DNA of 64,000 nucleotides from Hygrocybe punicea. Its lineage: Eukaryota; Basidiomycota; Agaricomycetes; Agaricales; Hygrophoraceae. The position numbers were made by a program, and so were the translations under genes. This document shows positions 11,341-22,170 of this stretch, piece by piece. How positions within the stretch are numbered: position 1 is the stretch's first letter; every line of letters starts with the position of its first letter. Below the pieces are notes generated by a model that was not told where the DNA came from, did not search any database, and saw only the letters and a program-made list of their open reading frames with translations. The stretch lies in assembly GCA_963556145.1 (NCBI GenBank), contig OY744464.1:4340001-4404000 (forward strand), in the 5' to 3' direction.

Positions 11341-11524
11341 TGTAGAGACATCTATATCTCTGGGTACGTATTCACTCATTTTACTATATTCTCTATTTGT
11401 TCTATTATTTGTATGTAGTGGCTGTTGTAAATAGTCACAAACAAGTTGAGTTTTGGGTTTTGACCCCAGGGACAATGATCTCGCACACCCTGAATCCGCG
11501 CCTACCCAGGCCGCTTTCACCACA
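11341..11524 (+). repeat. 3' long terminal repeat
   Basis: 184 bp, partner of 8819-9002. It is followed by TCGG and then the continuation of the split host exon (read on the minus strand). No clear polypurine tract is visible just upstream. Confidence 0.85.
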
Positions 11525-12157
11525 TCGGCAACCTCGCTACAAAACATACTCCAAGTGATGTCGGATGAAAAATTTTGTACGTCGGATGCGGTCCCGATAG
11601 GGATATTGAATTCGAGGCAGAGAACTTCTGTAAATTAGCGTAAGCATAGGAAATATGTGAATAAAAAACCAGAAAACCATCGGGTTCGGAATCAGCATCA
11701 GAATCCGAGCTGAAGCCTTTGACGACGTCAAATTCTTCATTGCGTTTTGCGTCCGCAGCCCCAGCTGGCCCAAGAAGCTTTTTGACAAGGATGTTGACAT
11801 CGTTGGCGTCTCGCTCGTTGTCGGAGCCAGGAGGTGGATTGTATACCTCGTCGCGATCTAGCACTTCGACATCCGGCTCCAAGTCGTCTAGTCTGTTGTT
11901 GTCGCGCACTTTGTAGGCTGGCGTTGGTTTGGGATGTGTTCGAGGACGAGGGGGCGTAGGGCTTTTGCCAGCCTCAACCGGCAGGTCCTTAGGGACAGGA
12001 GCTGCCCGGTGTGCTTTGGGACCTCGGCTTTGTTTTTGTCGAGCGTTCCCCATGCAAGTCGCGATGAAGGATGAAGGATGATCTTCGGCCGTTTCTGCGG
12101 TAACACACGATTTGATTTGGCTCTCAAGCAACAAATATATTTATATAAGTACAGTAC

Positions 12158-12788
12158 ATGTCTCATATACGAAGGATAGACCAGCCGTGCAAAAACAGAA
12201 CAGATAGATGTCGAGAAAAATGGCTGGAGGTGGATAGTATAGTACAGAGGTTCCAAGCCGCCTGTAAAGCCGAGTACTGAGTGTGGTCAGCTTATGGCGA
12301 CGCATGCACCTGGGGTAGACATACCATGAAAGGTTCCATATAGTTCCTGGACAACATCTCTCCACTAGGTAATGCAGATACGCTCACAGCGTCAGGGCGG
12401 CGTTGGGTGACATCTGGGTTTTCCTACGGTGAAAATTCAAGTGATTCAGCACAAAAACTACATGGGCATCTGGGGAGGACATACCTGGGTTATTTCGGCC
12501 CAATTTCAGCTTGGTATCTCCCCACGATGCACCAGAAATGTTCTCCGAGAGGGTGACAAGGCCCAAATTTTGATCGTGCCCATACTTGAGAAATGGGACC
12601 TGAAAGTTGGTTGTGCACCTGGAGAGGGATGAGGGGATGACAGAACAGAAAGAATTAGACGGAAATGTTGAGAATTGGATGAGAAACGGAATTGGATGAG
12701 AAACGGCTCACCGATGTTTCGTGTGCCAGAGTGACAAAAGTCGCGTGTTACGTGTGATGTGACAACCTTTCTGAAAACGGCAATAATA
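12158..12788 (-). repeat. right terminal inverted repeat of the composite element
   Basis: Reverse-complement partner of 3938-4556. It is about 12 bp longer, partly because of a short tandem duplication (TCTCATCCAATTCCGTT then TCTCATCCAATTC, around 12678-12708) absent from the left arm. Its inner edge lies about 100 bp upstream of the start codon of the minus-strand gene at 12053, so it may serve as that gene's promoter region. Confidence 0.85.
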
Positions 12789-12823
12789 GAATTATCATAT
12801 ACAGGCACTTATTGTTAACTTCC

Positions 12824-13818
12824 ATGAACCCCTCAACTTCAACGGAAGAGCGAGCTCATCAGCGCGACCAGGTGCAAGTCCATCCACTCGAGACGATACC
12901 GATAAACCATGAACCTCACGGGAATATTCCAAACACTCCGTTTGCTGCATCAACCATCTCATTCCTTCTCGGGTCACTTTTCTCCCTGGGAATGATTATT
13001 TTTCTTGCAGGAGGCTTTGTATCCCACTGGTGGGCCACATATCAACTCGGCTTCTTCATCTCCGCGTGGTCCGGATTTCATTGGGCAGAATTTGCTGTCA
13101 CTGCAGGATGGAACTTGGAAAAATGCAGTGTCGATTGTCAATCATCTCATTTGTTTGTGCAATGCACTGTACTTAACCATTGTGATAGCCTTTCTCTTAG
13201 ACAACGGTACCATGTACCACGTTGTAAATGGCCTTGTGGTCCTCGAATATCTCCTCACTCTCTATTTCAAACCCGAGATGAAGACATTTCCAAATATATC
13301 CACCATTGGCGAGTGATTTTCTGCACATCGTCTTTTTCAACATTAATCCAACGATTTCAGGTATCTCCATGGCAGTCATTGGACAAGGCTTACGCTCTGC
13401 AGCTATGATGCATGCTTCTACCAATTTCTCCCACTCTGTTGCTTTCCGCAAGCGTCAAAATCACCGGCTTGTTACTGATGGAGTTTTCGGGTAAGTACTC
13501 TTATATTGGTCGCCCACATGTTTGAGAAATGGTGCAGGTGGTTCCGCCACCCATCATACGCGGGATTCTTCTATTGGGCACTTGGAACACAACTTGTCCT
13601 GCAAAATTCTGTCACATTGGTATTGTCGGCCTTCCTTCTATGGAGGTTTTTTTACTACAGAATCAGAGGTAATCACCTGCATTTGTATGTACGTAACTCT
13701 TGGTTGCTAACCATGTTAACCTTCTTCAGCGGAAGAAAGTGCGCTTGTCAGGTTCTTCGGCGACGACTACGTGAACTACAGGAAGCGGGTTGGGACAAAA
13801 ATACCATTTATTCCGTGA
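12824..13818 (+). CDS. STE14: protein-S-isoprenylcysteine O-methyltransferase (ICMT)
   Basis: Five exons, 12824-13136, 13189-13308, 13361-13490, 13538-13668 and 13730-13818, give 260 residues, a normal ICMT length. The enzyme methylates the prenylated C-terminal cysteine of CaaX proteins such as Ras and a-type pheromones in the ER membrane. Hydrophobic helices are followed by the family signature: GFHWAEF, then GQGLRSAAMMHA, NFSH, the cofactor-binding VTDGVFGWFRHPSYAGFFYW, and the C-terminal EESALVRFFGDDYVNYRKRV. Intron 2 (13309-13360) must start with GC (GCGAGT) to keep the frame, a GC-AG intron. The start is only 36 bp from the end of the composite element, so transcription control may come from element sequence. 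Confidence 0.9.
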
Positions 13819-13892
13819 AGAGATAATGGTATAACTTTTATAATTATATATCTCCTCATCAAGCCATTGAACTGCCGTTGGTCATGATCATC

Positions 13893-14897
13893 TTACTCAT
13901 CCAGGTCAATCTCTTCGTCGTCGTTTTCTCGTGCGCGCATGGCACGGGATGACACCTGATAGAGCGTCTGCATGTGTCCACCGGAGGTTTTCTGTAACAC
14001 TCCTGTGTGCATTGACTGAATTACCCAGGTAGTTGATAACTATAGTCTCCTACCTGTCATCGACAGCCTCAGTTCTAATGTCGCAGTCTCAAATGCATCA
14101 TTGTTCCCTAAGTCTTCAAACCCAACTATCCTTGACGCCTCTTTGTGTTCAGTACGAGCTCCAAGAAACTGAGAATAAGATGACTGACCGGTGCTTCGTC
14201 ACACCCTCGACGAAACATATAACACAAGGCAAAACCTTGATGGCGAGCTTCTCCACCAGCCATGGTATGTTCTCCACGAAGACACGGAAAAATCGTGTGG
14301 AGAAGTATTTTGGTGCGAGTTGCTGTGTATTGTCATTGAAAGCTGGAACTGTATTTGCGACTGAGGGATGACAATGAACATACAGCAAGGTGTTTGTCCA
14401 TAATCTCGCATCGCTTGAAGTTCGAATGGTAGAAGTGAACCACACATCTTGGTTCCTTCCTGTCATTGGACAACAGTTCGAAATGCATCAAATAGATATA
14501 TGAATGTTGCACTCACGCAGTAACACGCACCACCTCCTTCTCATCCATGATTTCCGTGTATTGCCCGTGCTCATTCGCCCTCATATCCTTAATCCGTTGC
14601 ATCCTGACACAGGAGTGAATGAGCTGATCCGGACCAAAAATGAAGGAGCATACTCTCGTTTGAAGGCCTCGAGTCCTTGTTCCCGTACCGCCACGTTGCT
14701 ATCGTTCTCTATCTCGGCTTCGAGCTCTGAGAACAGCGCATCGTCGTCTATTTCTTCCTCTTCATGCCGTGTACGGTCGTGTGGATGATTAGGCTCAACC
14801 AGACGAGAAGCGAGTGACACAATTTTGGGGTCGACGCTGGATATGGAGGTCAAGTGGACACGAAGCGGTACGATTTGAGAGCTCACTCTGTATTCAT
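13893..14897 (-). CDS. TXNDC9/phosducin-like protein (thioredoxin fold)
   Basis: Seven exons (14887-14897, 14654-14836, 14517-14603, 14384-14459, 14189-14322, 14054-14130, 13893-14002) join in frame to 225 residues, almost exactly the length of animal TXNDC9. An acidic N-terminal helix (EEEEIDDDALFSELEAEIEN) is followed by MDEKEVVRVTAKE, then VVHFYHSNFKRCEIMDKHL and FFRVFVENIPWLVEKLAIKVLPC from the thioredoxin-like fold, and GFEDLGNNDAFETATLELRL. The redox CXXC is absent, as expected for this family. Members assist the chaperonin CCT in folding tubulin and actin. The tiny first exon (11 nt) was chosen because it gives an ATG and keeps phase. The gene is divergent from DOM34, with 74 bp between start codons. 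Confidence 0.85.
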
Positions 14898-14971
14898 CTG
14901 GCGTTATGTTTGGATCGCCAAAGGATTCCAAAAATAAATAAATAAGCAATTCCTGACACCGAACCTAAAAG

Positions 14972-16611
14972 ATGAAGCTCATTGGAAAATATATCGACAA
15001 GCACGGCTCCGTACGTATCCAAGGCATTATGCAACGAATCCTATCGGTACAATCCAACTAATCCTCAAGACAGGGTCACATTACGCTGCGGCCAGAGGAC
15101 GACGAGGACATGTGGCATCTATACAACCTCATCCAACAGGGAGATTCTGTTCGTGCCCCTGCCATCCGGTACGTCAGTTCTCACTGCATATATTCTGACA
15201 AGACGACATAGTGCCTGTGTTGTCGATGCACGCGATCTCACTGACAATGCGCCCCAACAGGCGGGTACAAAATATCTCTTCAACAGGCTCCACTGAATCC
15301 CATCGTGTCAGACTGAACCTCACGCTCCAAGTTGGCCGCATTGACTTTTCTTCCGCGGCCCTTTCTAACACTAACCTCCCTTCATCAATTACCATGGATG
15401 CCTCATCCAGTGCAGCACCCACAACCGCCGCACTTCACATTTCTGGTCGCGTCACCTCTGAGAACCAGCACGTAAAACTTGGGGCGTTCCACACGCTTGA
15501 TATCGAATCAAACCGCGACGTGCGGATTGAGAAAGCCGATGGGTGGGACAGCATTGCGCTCGCCCGAGTCAACGAGGCCATTGTGCCCGGTCGTGGAGCG
15601 GAGGTGGGAGCGGTGGTTATGGGTGAGGGAACCGCTGCATTCTGTTTGCTGTCGCAGCACATGACCCTGGTGGCCCATCGAATATCGGTGCTCATTCCGC
15701 GCAAGTCGTCCGGGGCCGGGACGGCGCAGCACGAGAAGGGACTGACGAAGTTTTATGGCACACTGTATGATTCGTTTGTACGGCATATCCCGTATGCAAA
15801 TGTGGGATTGCGTGCTATTGTGCTGGCTAGTCCTGGTTGGGTGCGGGACGCTGCGTTTGAGTGGATGATGGGCGAGGCGGGCAAGAGGGGAGACAAGGTA
15901 TTATCGAAGGCCTTGAGGGAAAAGGTTGTGAGAGTGCACGTGAGCAGTCCACATGTACATAGTTTACTGGAGGTTTTGAAAAGTCCCGAGGTTAGTGATT
16001 TTGCTTGAATCAATATTATGTAGTAGCTGATTTGCCTGTGCAGATCACATCGCAGTTGAGAGAGACCAAGTTTGCTAGAGAAGGTGTCATGCTGGATAGG
16101 TATGTCGGGACATTCCTATTTCGTGTCTATATTTCTTCATCATATGCTGTCAGATTCTTTAAAACGCTTGGCACCGACGAGATGAGGGCGTGGTACGGCC
16201 CCGACCACGTGTCGTATGCCGCTGATCGAGGGGCAATCGGGACCCTTCTGATATCGGATGAACTGTTTCGGTGAGTAGCTATATTAATGCAATTTCAGCT
16301 ATATCATATCCACTTTACACAGGGCAAATGAGCCGACCACTCGAAAGAAGTATGTCACGCTGGTCGAGGCCGTTCAGCAGAAAGGTGGGGAGGTGCTTGT
16401 TTTCTCAAGCATGCACGAATCAGGGCAACGTAAGATTTGGATCGGACCTGTCAGAGAAAGCAGCTGACAGTTGGCCGCAGAGCTCAATCAGTTAACTGGA
16501 ATTGCAGCAATCTTGACGTTCCCTCTAGATGTGGAAGTGGTGGAGGCGGAGGAGAGGGAAACAGAAGAAGAGAGACGGAGACAGGCCGAGGAGGGGGAAG
16601 GACCTAATTGA
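14972..16611 (+). CDS. DOM34: Dom34/Pelota, ribosome rescue factor
   Basis: Seven exons (14972-15010, 15074-15168, 15261-15990, 16044-16099, 16154-16270, 16323-16429, 16481-16611) give 424 residues. Pelota resembles eRF1 and works with the GTPase Hbs1 to split stalled ribosomes in no-go and non-stop mRNA decay. The N-terminal Sm-like domain shows [20 protein letters not shown], then [14 protein letters not shown]. The central domain follows ([26 protein letters not shown]), then [19 protein letters not shown] and [20 protein letters not shown] of the C-terminal domain. The tail is an unusual Glu/Arg-rich extension. The eRF1 GGQ motif is absent, as in all Pelota proteins. Confidence 0.93.
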
Positions 16612-17450
16612 TGGAAAGGACGGTACGGTATGTCAAGGAAATCTGCACGTGTCATGTACGTATCCCGCTCGCACTTGAAAGTGATGTCACGGTCACGTGG
16701 GACATAAGCCAGGGCAAAAACTGATGCTACCTTCATGCCTTCTAGAATCCCGACATCACACATTCCAATGGTTGATAACCGCCGCTCGGGCTGTTGATGG
16801 AACCTGCAAAGTGTTGTGGACTGGATGACGATTTGATCTCCGAAGTGCGATGCCGTTAATATTGATTCTGTTCTTGACGCGTTGGTGACTCGGAAGCGTT
16901 TTCACGACAGTTTCCGACAATAGCGTCTAAACAAGCGAAGAAAGACAAGTTTTACAGTCTCCAGAGGATCGAATTTGTACATACCCACCCCAGGTCCTGT
17001 CACAGTCTGTGCCTGCACGATCGGCTTCCACCAGAGTACCAGCCGCGAGGCACTCGCCGCCCCATTTGGCCCCATCCCCGCCTCTACCTCACCCGTTTTT
17101 CGGCTCACCCAATCTGCCATCTCTCAATCCACTTCCGACATATATGGCCTACTTTTAAAACTATTTTGCCATAAGTGGAAGATCAGAACGGCGTGGCCTG
17201 CAGGAGCGACGGCGACCAGGCGTGTAGGATGGGCGAGGGAGCGGCATGAGTTCTAACATGTCAGGAATCTAATCCATTATCATACCGATTGTATTTATCA
17301 TTATTTTACTGTTATTTTCCCACGTGCCCTTAACACTCGATCATCAACGGATGATCGATGATCTTCTGCTTCATTTGTCGAGATATCAGCTTCATTTTCT
17401 TGTCGTTCCTTGTCTACAATTTCTTCTCTTGAATAACTCCCCCCTCCGCC
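16612..17450 (-). other. 839-bp spacer; possible small minus-strand gene at 16760-17120
   Basis: No certain gene. On the minus strand an ATG at 17120 opens MADWVSRKTGEVEAGMGPNG, reads 45 sensible residues (ending VQAQTVTGPG), then meets a GTGGGT donor near 16990. Two candidate acceptors give different continuations (for example TLLSETVVKTLPSHQ to a stop near 16760). I do not recognise the family and cannot choose the splice form. An E-box CACGTG lies near 17321, upstream of the EZH gene. Confidence 0.25.
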
Positions 17451-20125
17451 ATGGATGGCATGTCTGACACCACCCTGGATGATTACCAACAGCAATCCAA
17501 CCAGAGAACATCCGACGACAGAGAGATCAGTATCACCGTCTATAGAGAAGTCTGGTTCGAATTCTATTCTTGGGAGCCTGATCACTGTCAACAAGTCATT
17601 TCATCACTCTCTGCCGAAGCATATTCATTTCCTTTGGTTCCTAATCTCTCAGTCGAAATTATATCAACTACCCTTAACCTGCGCATGTCTGTCAACGTAG
17701 TTGCTGACCGTGAGACCTCCCTTCTGGTCTTTGACAGTTCTTGTGTTGATAAATTCGAACCGTCCGATCTTACAGTCTTTCAGTCATATCCGAATTACGA
17801 ATTTTGTACTCCTGCAAGTAGAAGCATATCCAGAGCCCCAGATGGAAGTGAACCAGATGATGCAGTCGAAGTGCCGTTCATCCCATACGCAGATAATTCG
17901 GCTTTCAAGAATATTGAGTGGTCTCGCAAGTTCACACATATTGCGTGGCAGCTTGAGCGTAACTGTAGGGACCCAGATGGTGAAAACCTTTAGTGTTGCA
18001 CATACAGCTTACCAAACCTGACTGACGGGGCTTGTGCAGAAGAAGTGATACAACTTGAAACCGTTCGGCGACTCCATCTCGGGCACGATTTCTCATTTTT
18101 GGAGATTGACCGCCTGAAGATATTACCAATGATTCGTCGCACCAATGAGTCTGGTCTGTTGTGGGATAATTCTCAGAGGTGACGAACACCTTCACAATTC
18201 TTGGCTGCGGTGAAGCTTATTGTTTGCAGAGACGCCTTGAACTGGCCCGGCGCCCAACTGTCCTCTTTTGATCAGTTGCTCTTAAATATTCCAAGCATGG
18301 AATTTGACCTTTGGAACCGCATGAATCAGATGCTCTCTTCTTTCTGTCCGAATCTGAATTGCGTTCAGCCATTTTGTCCGGTTCACAGTGCGTTATATGG
18401 GTTGGTTTCAATATTCATATTCTCACAACTGGCAAGCTTATCATCTTTCAAAATTTGACTCTCGGAAGCCAACTGTAACGAGCACAAGCATACTTGGAAC
18501 GGCAGGTGACTCATGTGGCAATCATTGTTTTCGTCATCAAGAAATGAGGTTCCAGGTATTGTTGTCTTGTAACCCCTTGAATTGCATTACTCATTGATAT
18601 TGGTAGGAAACCGCACGCTGGAATGCAATGGATATTGAAATTCTTTCCAGTGTCCTCAAGATCACACCAGATTTATCTCCTTGCGAACTTGCTGTTTTAT
18701 GTCGCAAACCATGTTATGAGGTGAGTGATATAATCTTGATACGTACGTACGTCTTTCTCAAATCGCCGTTTTATGAAGATCTACGTTCAGCGCTCCCATA
18801 TCATTCCAGATGATGTCATCAGAAACAAAGAATCCTTTGAACAGGGCAGATCTCGCCGCGGAACAAAACTGAAATTTAGTGAGCACTTACCATTATCAAA
18901 AATTGAATGACATATGTATTTGATGCTTGAATTACCTAGTTGATGATGAATATTTCAAATACACTCCGTTTGTCCTCTCTCCCACATATCTCCAATTCTT
19001 AAATATAATCCAGAGAACTAGATGGCCTCCTTGTTCTCATAAAGGGCCATGTACCAGTCATGCTGGTTGTTCATGCTTCCAACATCGACTGCACTGTGAA
19101 AGAAATTGCAGATGCGGCCCAGATTGTTTGATTTCATCTTATATTTGAAATCATGTTTTGATTCCATAACTACAGGTAAACGGCGCTGGGAGGGTTGTAA
19201 ATGCAAGACAAGCTCGTGTGGAGACCCCAAAAGATGCAAGTGTCGTAGGGCTAATCGGGAATGTGACCCAGATGTATGCAATTCATGTGATGCAAAGTAT
19301 GGAACATTTTCCGTCATCTCCACTTGTGATACATAATTTGATTATAATTATTGGCAGATGTTTTGTTTTCCTTTCTGTGGTGATGGCATGGAACTAAATT
19401 CCTTGCAGATAGATCCAAGAAACGCTGTAGAAATGTGGAAGTTCAGCGAGGCCTTTCCCCAGTATTTGCCACTATATTTCTGTGAAATAGTCCAACCCTG
19501 ATAAACCGTCAAAATAGGTAATTGAAATCAAAGAAGGAAAGGTTGGTTTGGGAGCCTTTGCAACATGTGACTATAGTGTTGATGACTTTGTTGGAGGTAT
19601 GAGAATGTCTGCAATCTGATTGAAAACATCAACGTGATCTGATATTATCAGATTATGTTGGATCATCCAATACAAAAGATGAAACTTCACTGTGAACCGG
19701 ACCTGACTTTCATTCTCTCCGACTTCTGACTTATTCAACATTTATCAGTCTAGCAGTTGATTTTATCCAACCCAAGTTACCCAACTACAATTTTGACCTT
19801 AATAAGACCCGTGTTCTTGATGCTGCCAAGGCTGGCAATGAGACACGGTACCTCAATCATGCTAACTCACCAGGCAATAACTGTGCATCAAAAGGTCAGT
19901 TCTAAAATTGTGGTTAGGTTCATGGGAGTCTCTCTTATATTTTTGTTAGTTCTTCTTGTCAATGGTGAGCATCGTGTCTGTCTGTATGCAAGTAAGCAGT
20001 GTCTTTTCTGCTTGATTCCATTGACCTTATTCATTTCTTTATTAGCCAAGAAAATTGCAAAAGGGGAGGAACTACTTCTTGATTATGGAGAGGTATATTG
20101 GAATGATGAAGAGCCAGTTCCCTGA
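17451..20125 (+). CDS. histone H3-K27 methyltransferase, E(z)/EZH type (PRC2 catalytic subunit)
   Basis: Many short exons: 17451-17979, 18040-18178, 18230-18387, 18437-18555, 18607-18720, 18779-18878, 18940-19125, 19176-19296, then less certain ones through the SET domain, with the last at 20046-20125. The middle shows a Cys/His-rich part (PNLNCVQPFCPVH, DSCGNHCFRHQE). A CXC domain follows (PCSHKGPC, CSCFQHRLHCERNCRCGPDC, RWEGCKCKTSSCGDPKRCKC), then the SET domain (VGLGAFATCDYSVDDFVG, KAGNETRYLNHANSPGNNC, VNGEHRVCLYA, AKGEELLLDYGEVYW). CXC followed by SET defines the EZH/KMT6 family, which trimethylates H3K27 in facultative heterochromatin. The exact exons around 19360-19800 are unresolved. 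The protein ends right after SET. Confidence 0.88.
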
Positions 20126-20486
20126 GAACAGTAGAGAGTACTGCTGAAATCCATACTACAAGAGTCTGAACCAAAGTCATCTAAATGTTGTACTAGGCAC
20201 TGAGTCACTCTGGAGTTACAAATAGAGCATCCCCAAAGGGGGGGTTTGAACTTTAGATTGTTGTGGATCTTGAGATGGACATGATTCTGGTCACCCTGGG
20301 GCAGAATTTTGCAGAAATACTGCAAAAATCATGACTGAATTATCTTTCCTACTGCAAGGCTGATACTTCGCTGGCTTTCCTTTTTGAGAATGCAGCGGAG
20401 TTAGTTGTAAAAGGAACTAAATATGCCTGTTCTAACATTCATTGAATCTCCGCATCCGTTTCATATTTCTATTTCTGTTTCTATTT
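20126..20486. other. 361-bp convergent spacer, no gene seen
   Basis: Lies between the stop codons of the EZH gene and the minus-strand chitinase. It has a short pyrimidine run of TTTCTA units near 20460-20496. Otherwise I see nothing. Confidence 0.5.
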
Positions 20487-22067
20487 CTATTTCTCTAGAG
20501 CCAAGCTTATAGCTTCTATCAGGTCCCAAGAATCGGTGTCACCGTGTACATCAAACAAATTAACGCCCAACATCCCAGCGCGATTCACAAAAGTTGCCTT
20601 CATCGCTAAAGATTCAGGATCGTCATAAGTGATGACCTGCCCAGCTGATTCCGAACGAAGAAAAGGCGTGCTAGAGCAGTCGTCCCAATACCGGGTGAAT
20701 CCGCCAGCGCCGACAAAGAGCGGCCCGCCGCTATCGTTGGCATTCCGCACCAATGCACCCTGACTGAGGAGACTCCTGAATTGGACTTGTCTGCTGCCGT
20801 CCGGATCGGCTACCGTGATGTTTTGTGCCGGGTCTCGACGATAGTGTGCAAGAAGAGGAGAATCCGAGCGGGACCTGAGACGAGTTGCGTTTGAGGCAGA
20901 AATGTAGCCGTAAGACGGGAGGCCTAGGACTATTTTCATCGCGGGAAAGCCAGCAGCGGTCCAAGAGTTATATCCGGCCACGATGTTTGCATTAGGTTGA
21001 GTGGAGTTGTTGCAATGGTTGTATAAAGGTGCATTGGGTCCGGGATGTGGGGAGGCTAGAAGAGAGAGAGAGAGAGAAGAACAAGAGTGTGGTTCAGGTT
21101 TGAGATCGGAAGGGAAGGAGACAACATACAGCCCCAGACATCGTAATTCATGAGCAGTATCCAATCCAGGACATCTGCAAACTGGGACGCATCTTTAATC
21201 GGGTTTCCATCATGGCCTGTGAAGGGAGACGTTTGCGTTGCCGCGGTAATCAGGGCAGTAGGAGGAAGGATGTCCCGGAGCAGCTGTAGAAAGGATAGAA
21301 AGTTGGCGGTGTCGTTGGGGTTGAACTGGTTGCCTTGGAGGCCCTCCTGTCCCGGGTACTCCCAGTCAATGTCGATACCATCCAAGTCATAATCGCGGTA
21401 AATGCCGAGAACGTTGCTCGCAAAAATCTGTCTGGTCTGGTTCGTCGAGACTGCCGAGGAAAAATATCTAAAAGAATGTGCAAGGGAAGGTCATAGCAAG
21501 AGAGGGTGGTAAATATCAACGAGTAACTGACTTGCTGCCTGTCCAACCTCCGATGCTGAGCTTGACACAAGTGTTCTGGAGGTGCGCTGAATTTACGAGA
21601 CGTCGCAGCAAAGCAGGGGCGCCGACCGGATCGTCCCAGGTAAGACCGAAATTCTGGTCGAGAAGGGCAAAAGCAAAGTCGATGCAGTCGAATCTTTTGA
21701 AATCGATGTTCTCTGGGGGAAAGGAAGAGGCAACCCAGTCCGGATAGTAAGCCATGACCAGAGGCGCCTGTGCCGGAGCTTGAGATGAGGCTGACAGATC
21801 GAGGAAATTATCGGAAGGGAGCAAAAGAAGTGTTGGAGGAGGAACAGTTGGGGTGACAGTGGGAGCGAGTACAGCACCAGCTAGTGGCGGTTGAGTGACA
21901 GCAGGAGAGAGAGTAGTAGTCAAGAGCGACAGGAAGACGGGGGTGACAGGCTGGAATTCTGGAAGGAGGAGCTGTGGGTTGGGGAAGCGAATTGGGGAAA
22001 GGGGGAGAGATCGAACAAGAAATGGAAAGAGAGAGAGCTCGAGCATGAGAAAAGAAGACGAAAGCAT
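20487..22067 (-). CDS. GH18 chitinase, secreted
   Basis: Three exons (21532-22067, 21130-21467, 20487-21055) give 480 residues. Glycoside hydrolase family 18 enzymes cleave beta-1,4 GlcNAc bonds of chitin. The catalytic motif DGIDIDWEYPG is present with the acid Glu intact, preceded by the conserved SIGGW block. Downstream come LMNYDVWG and GLPSYGY, then GFTRYWDD and ITYDDPESLAMKA near the end, all typical of class V chitinases. The start at 22067 (MLSSSFLMLELSLFPFLV) gives a hydrophobic leader followed by a Pro/Thr/Leu-rich linker (about residues 20-95). The frame stays open upstream but without an ATG. A TATATAAA box at 22163-22170 (minus) is well placed. Confidence 0.88.
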
Positions 22068-22162
22068 GAAGAAAGAGAATAGGTTTAGGTTAAAGCAAGA
22101 GTGGGTGGTCCAGCCAAATTGCAAAAGAAGGGGGTTGAGGGTCAAGTGATGTACTGAAGAGG

Positions 22163-22170
22163 TTTATATA
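22163..22170 (-). promoter_or_regulatory. TATA box of the chitinase gene
   Basis: TATATAAA on the minus strand, about 100 bp upstream of the chosen ATG at 22067, leaving room for a 5' leader of about 65-70 nt. Confidence 0.55.

Larger units (their letters stand above)
8819..11524 (+). mobile_element. 2.7-kb non-autonomous LTR retroelement
   Basis: Two 184-bp direct repeats (8819-9002 and 11341-11524) begin TGTAGAGACATC and end CACCACA. They differ at only one base that I can see (GGGACAACG against GGGACAATG). The flanking target duplication is TCGG (or ATCGG if the LTR ends one base earlier): 8815-8818 and 11525-11528. A possible primer-binding site starts with TGGAGCCC at 9005, two bases after the left LTR. 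The interior carries only a Pro/Ser-rich repeat ORF and no gag, protease, reverse transcriptase or integrase. It sits inside the coding exon of the minus-strand gene, and near-identical LTRs suggest a recent insertion. Confidence 0.85.
7690..12053 (-). pseudogene. unknown spliced gene interrupted by an LTR element
   Basis: The reading starts at 12053 (MGNARQKQSRGPKAHR). Exon 1 is 11678-12053, then intron 11628-11677. Exon 2 starts at 11627 and is cut near 11525 by the LTR element. It resumes at 8818 in the same frame (EVAD / VMDIRRSELE) and continues through two further short introns to a stop at 7690. The N-terminal part is Pro/Asp/Glu-rich. The middle has a Lys/Arg-rich stretch and the motif CPLHDGKPC. 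The C-terminus (DNFSQYTDAIRANGF, CNIPIGIAKRIL) looks like a small SAM-like helical bundle. I do not know a function. Proteins of this look appear in Agaricomycete genomes without assignment, so it may be a passenger or accessory gene of the element. With the insertion present, no full product can be made. Confidence 0.6.
3938..12788. mobile_element. 8.85-kb composite element with ~0.62-kb terminal inverted repeats
   Basis: Arms 3938-4556 and 12158-12788 are near-identical in inverted orientation, both starting TATTATTGCCGTTTTC from the outside. Flanks fit a target duplication: GAA at 3935-3937 and GAA at 12789-12791, or alternatively a TA duplication just inside (3938-3939 and 12787-12788), as made by Tc1/mariner elements. 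Inside are, in order, a broken HTH transposase (+), a 137-bp tandem array, a stretch with a TTAGCTTAGCC hairpin, and a spliced gene of unknown function (-) split by an LTR retroelement. No DDE catalytic core is readable, so the element appears non-autonomous today. The arms are much longer than usual for Tc1/mariner. An alternative is an inverted duplication that happens to flank unrelated debris. Confidence 0.7.
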
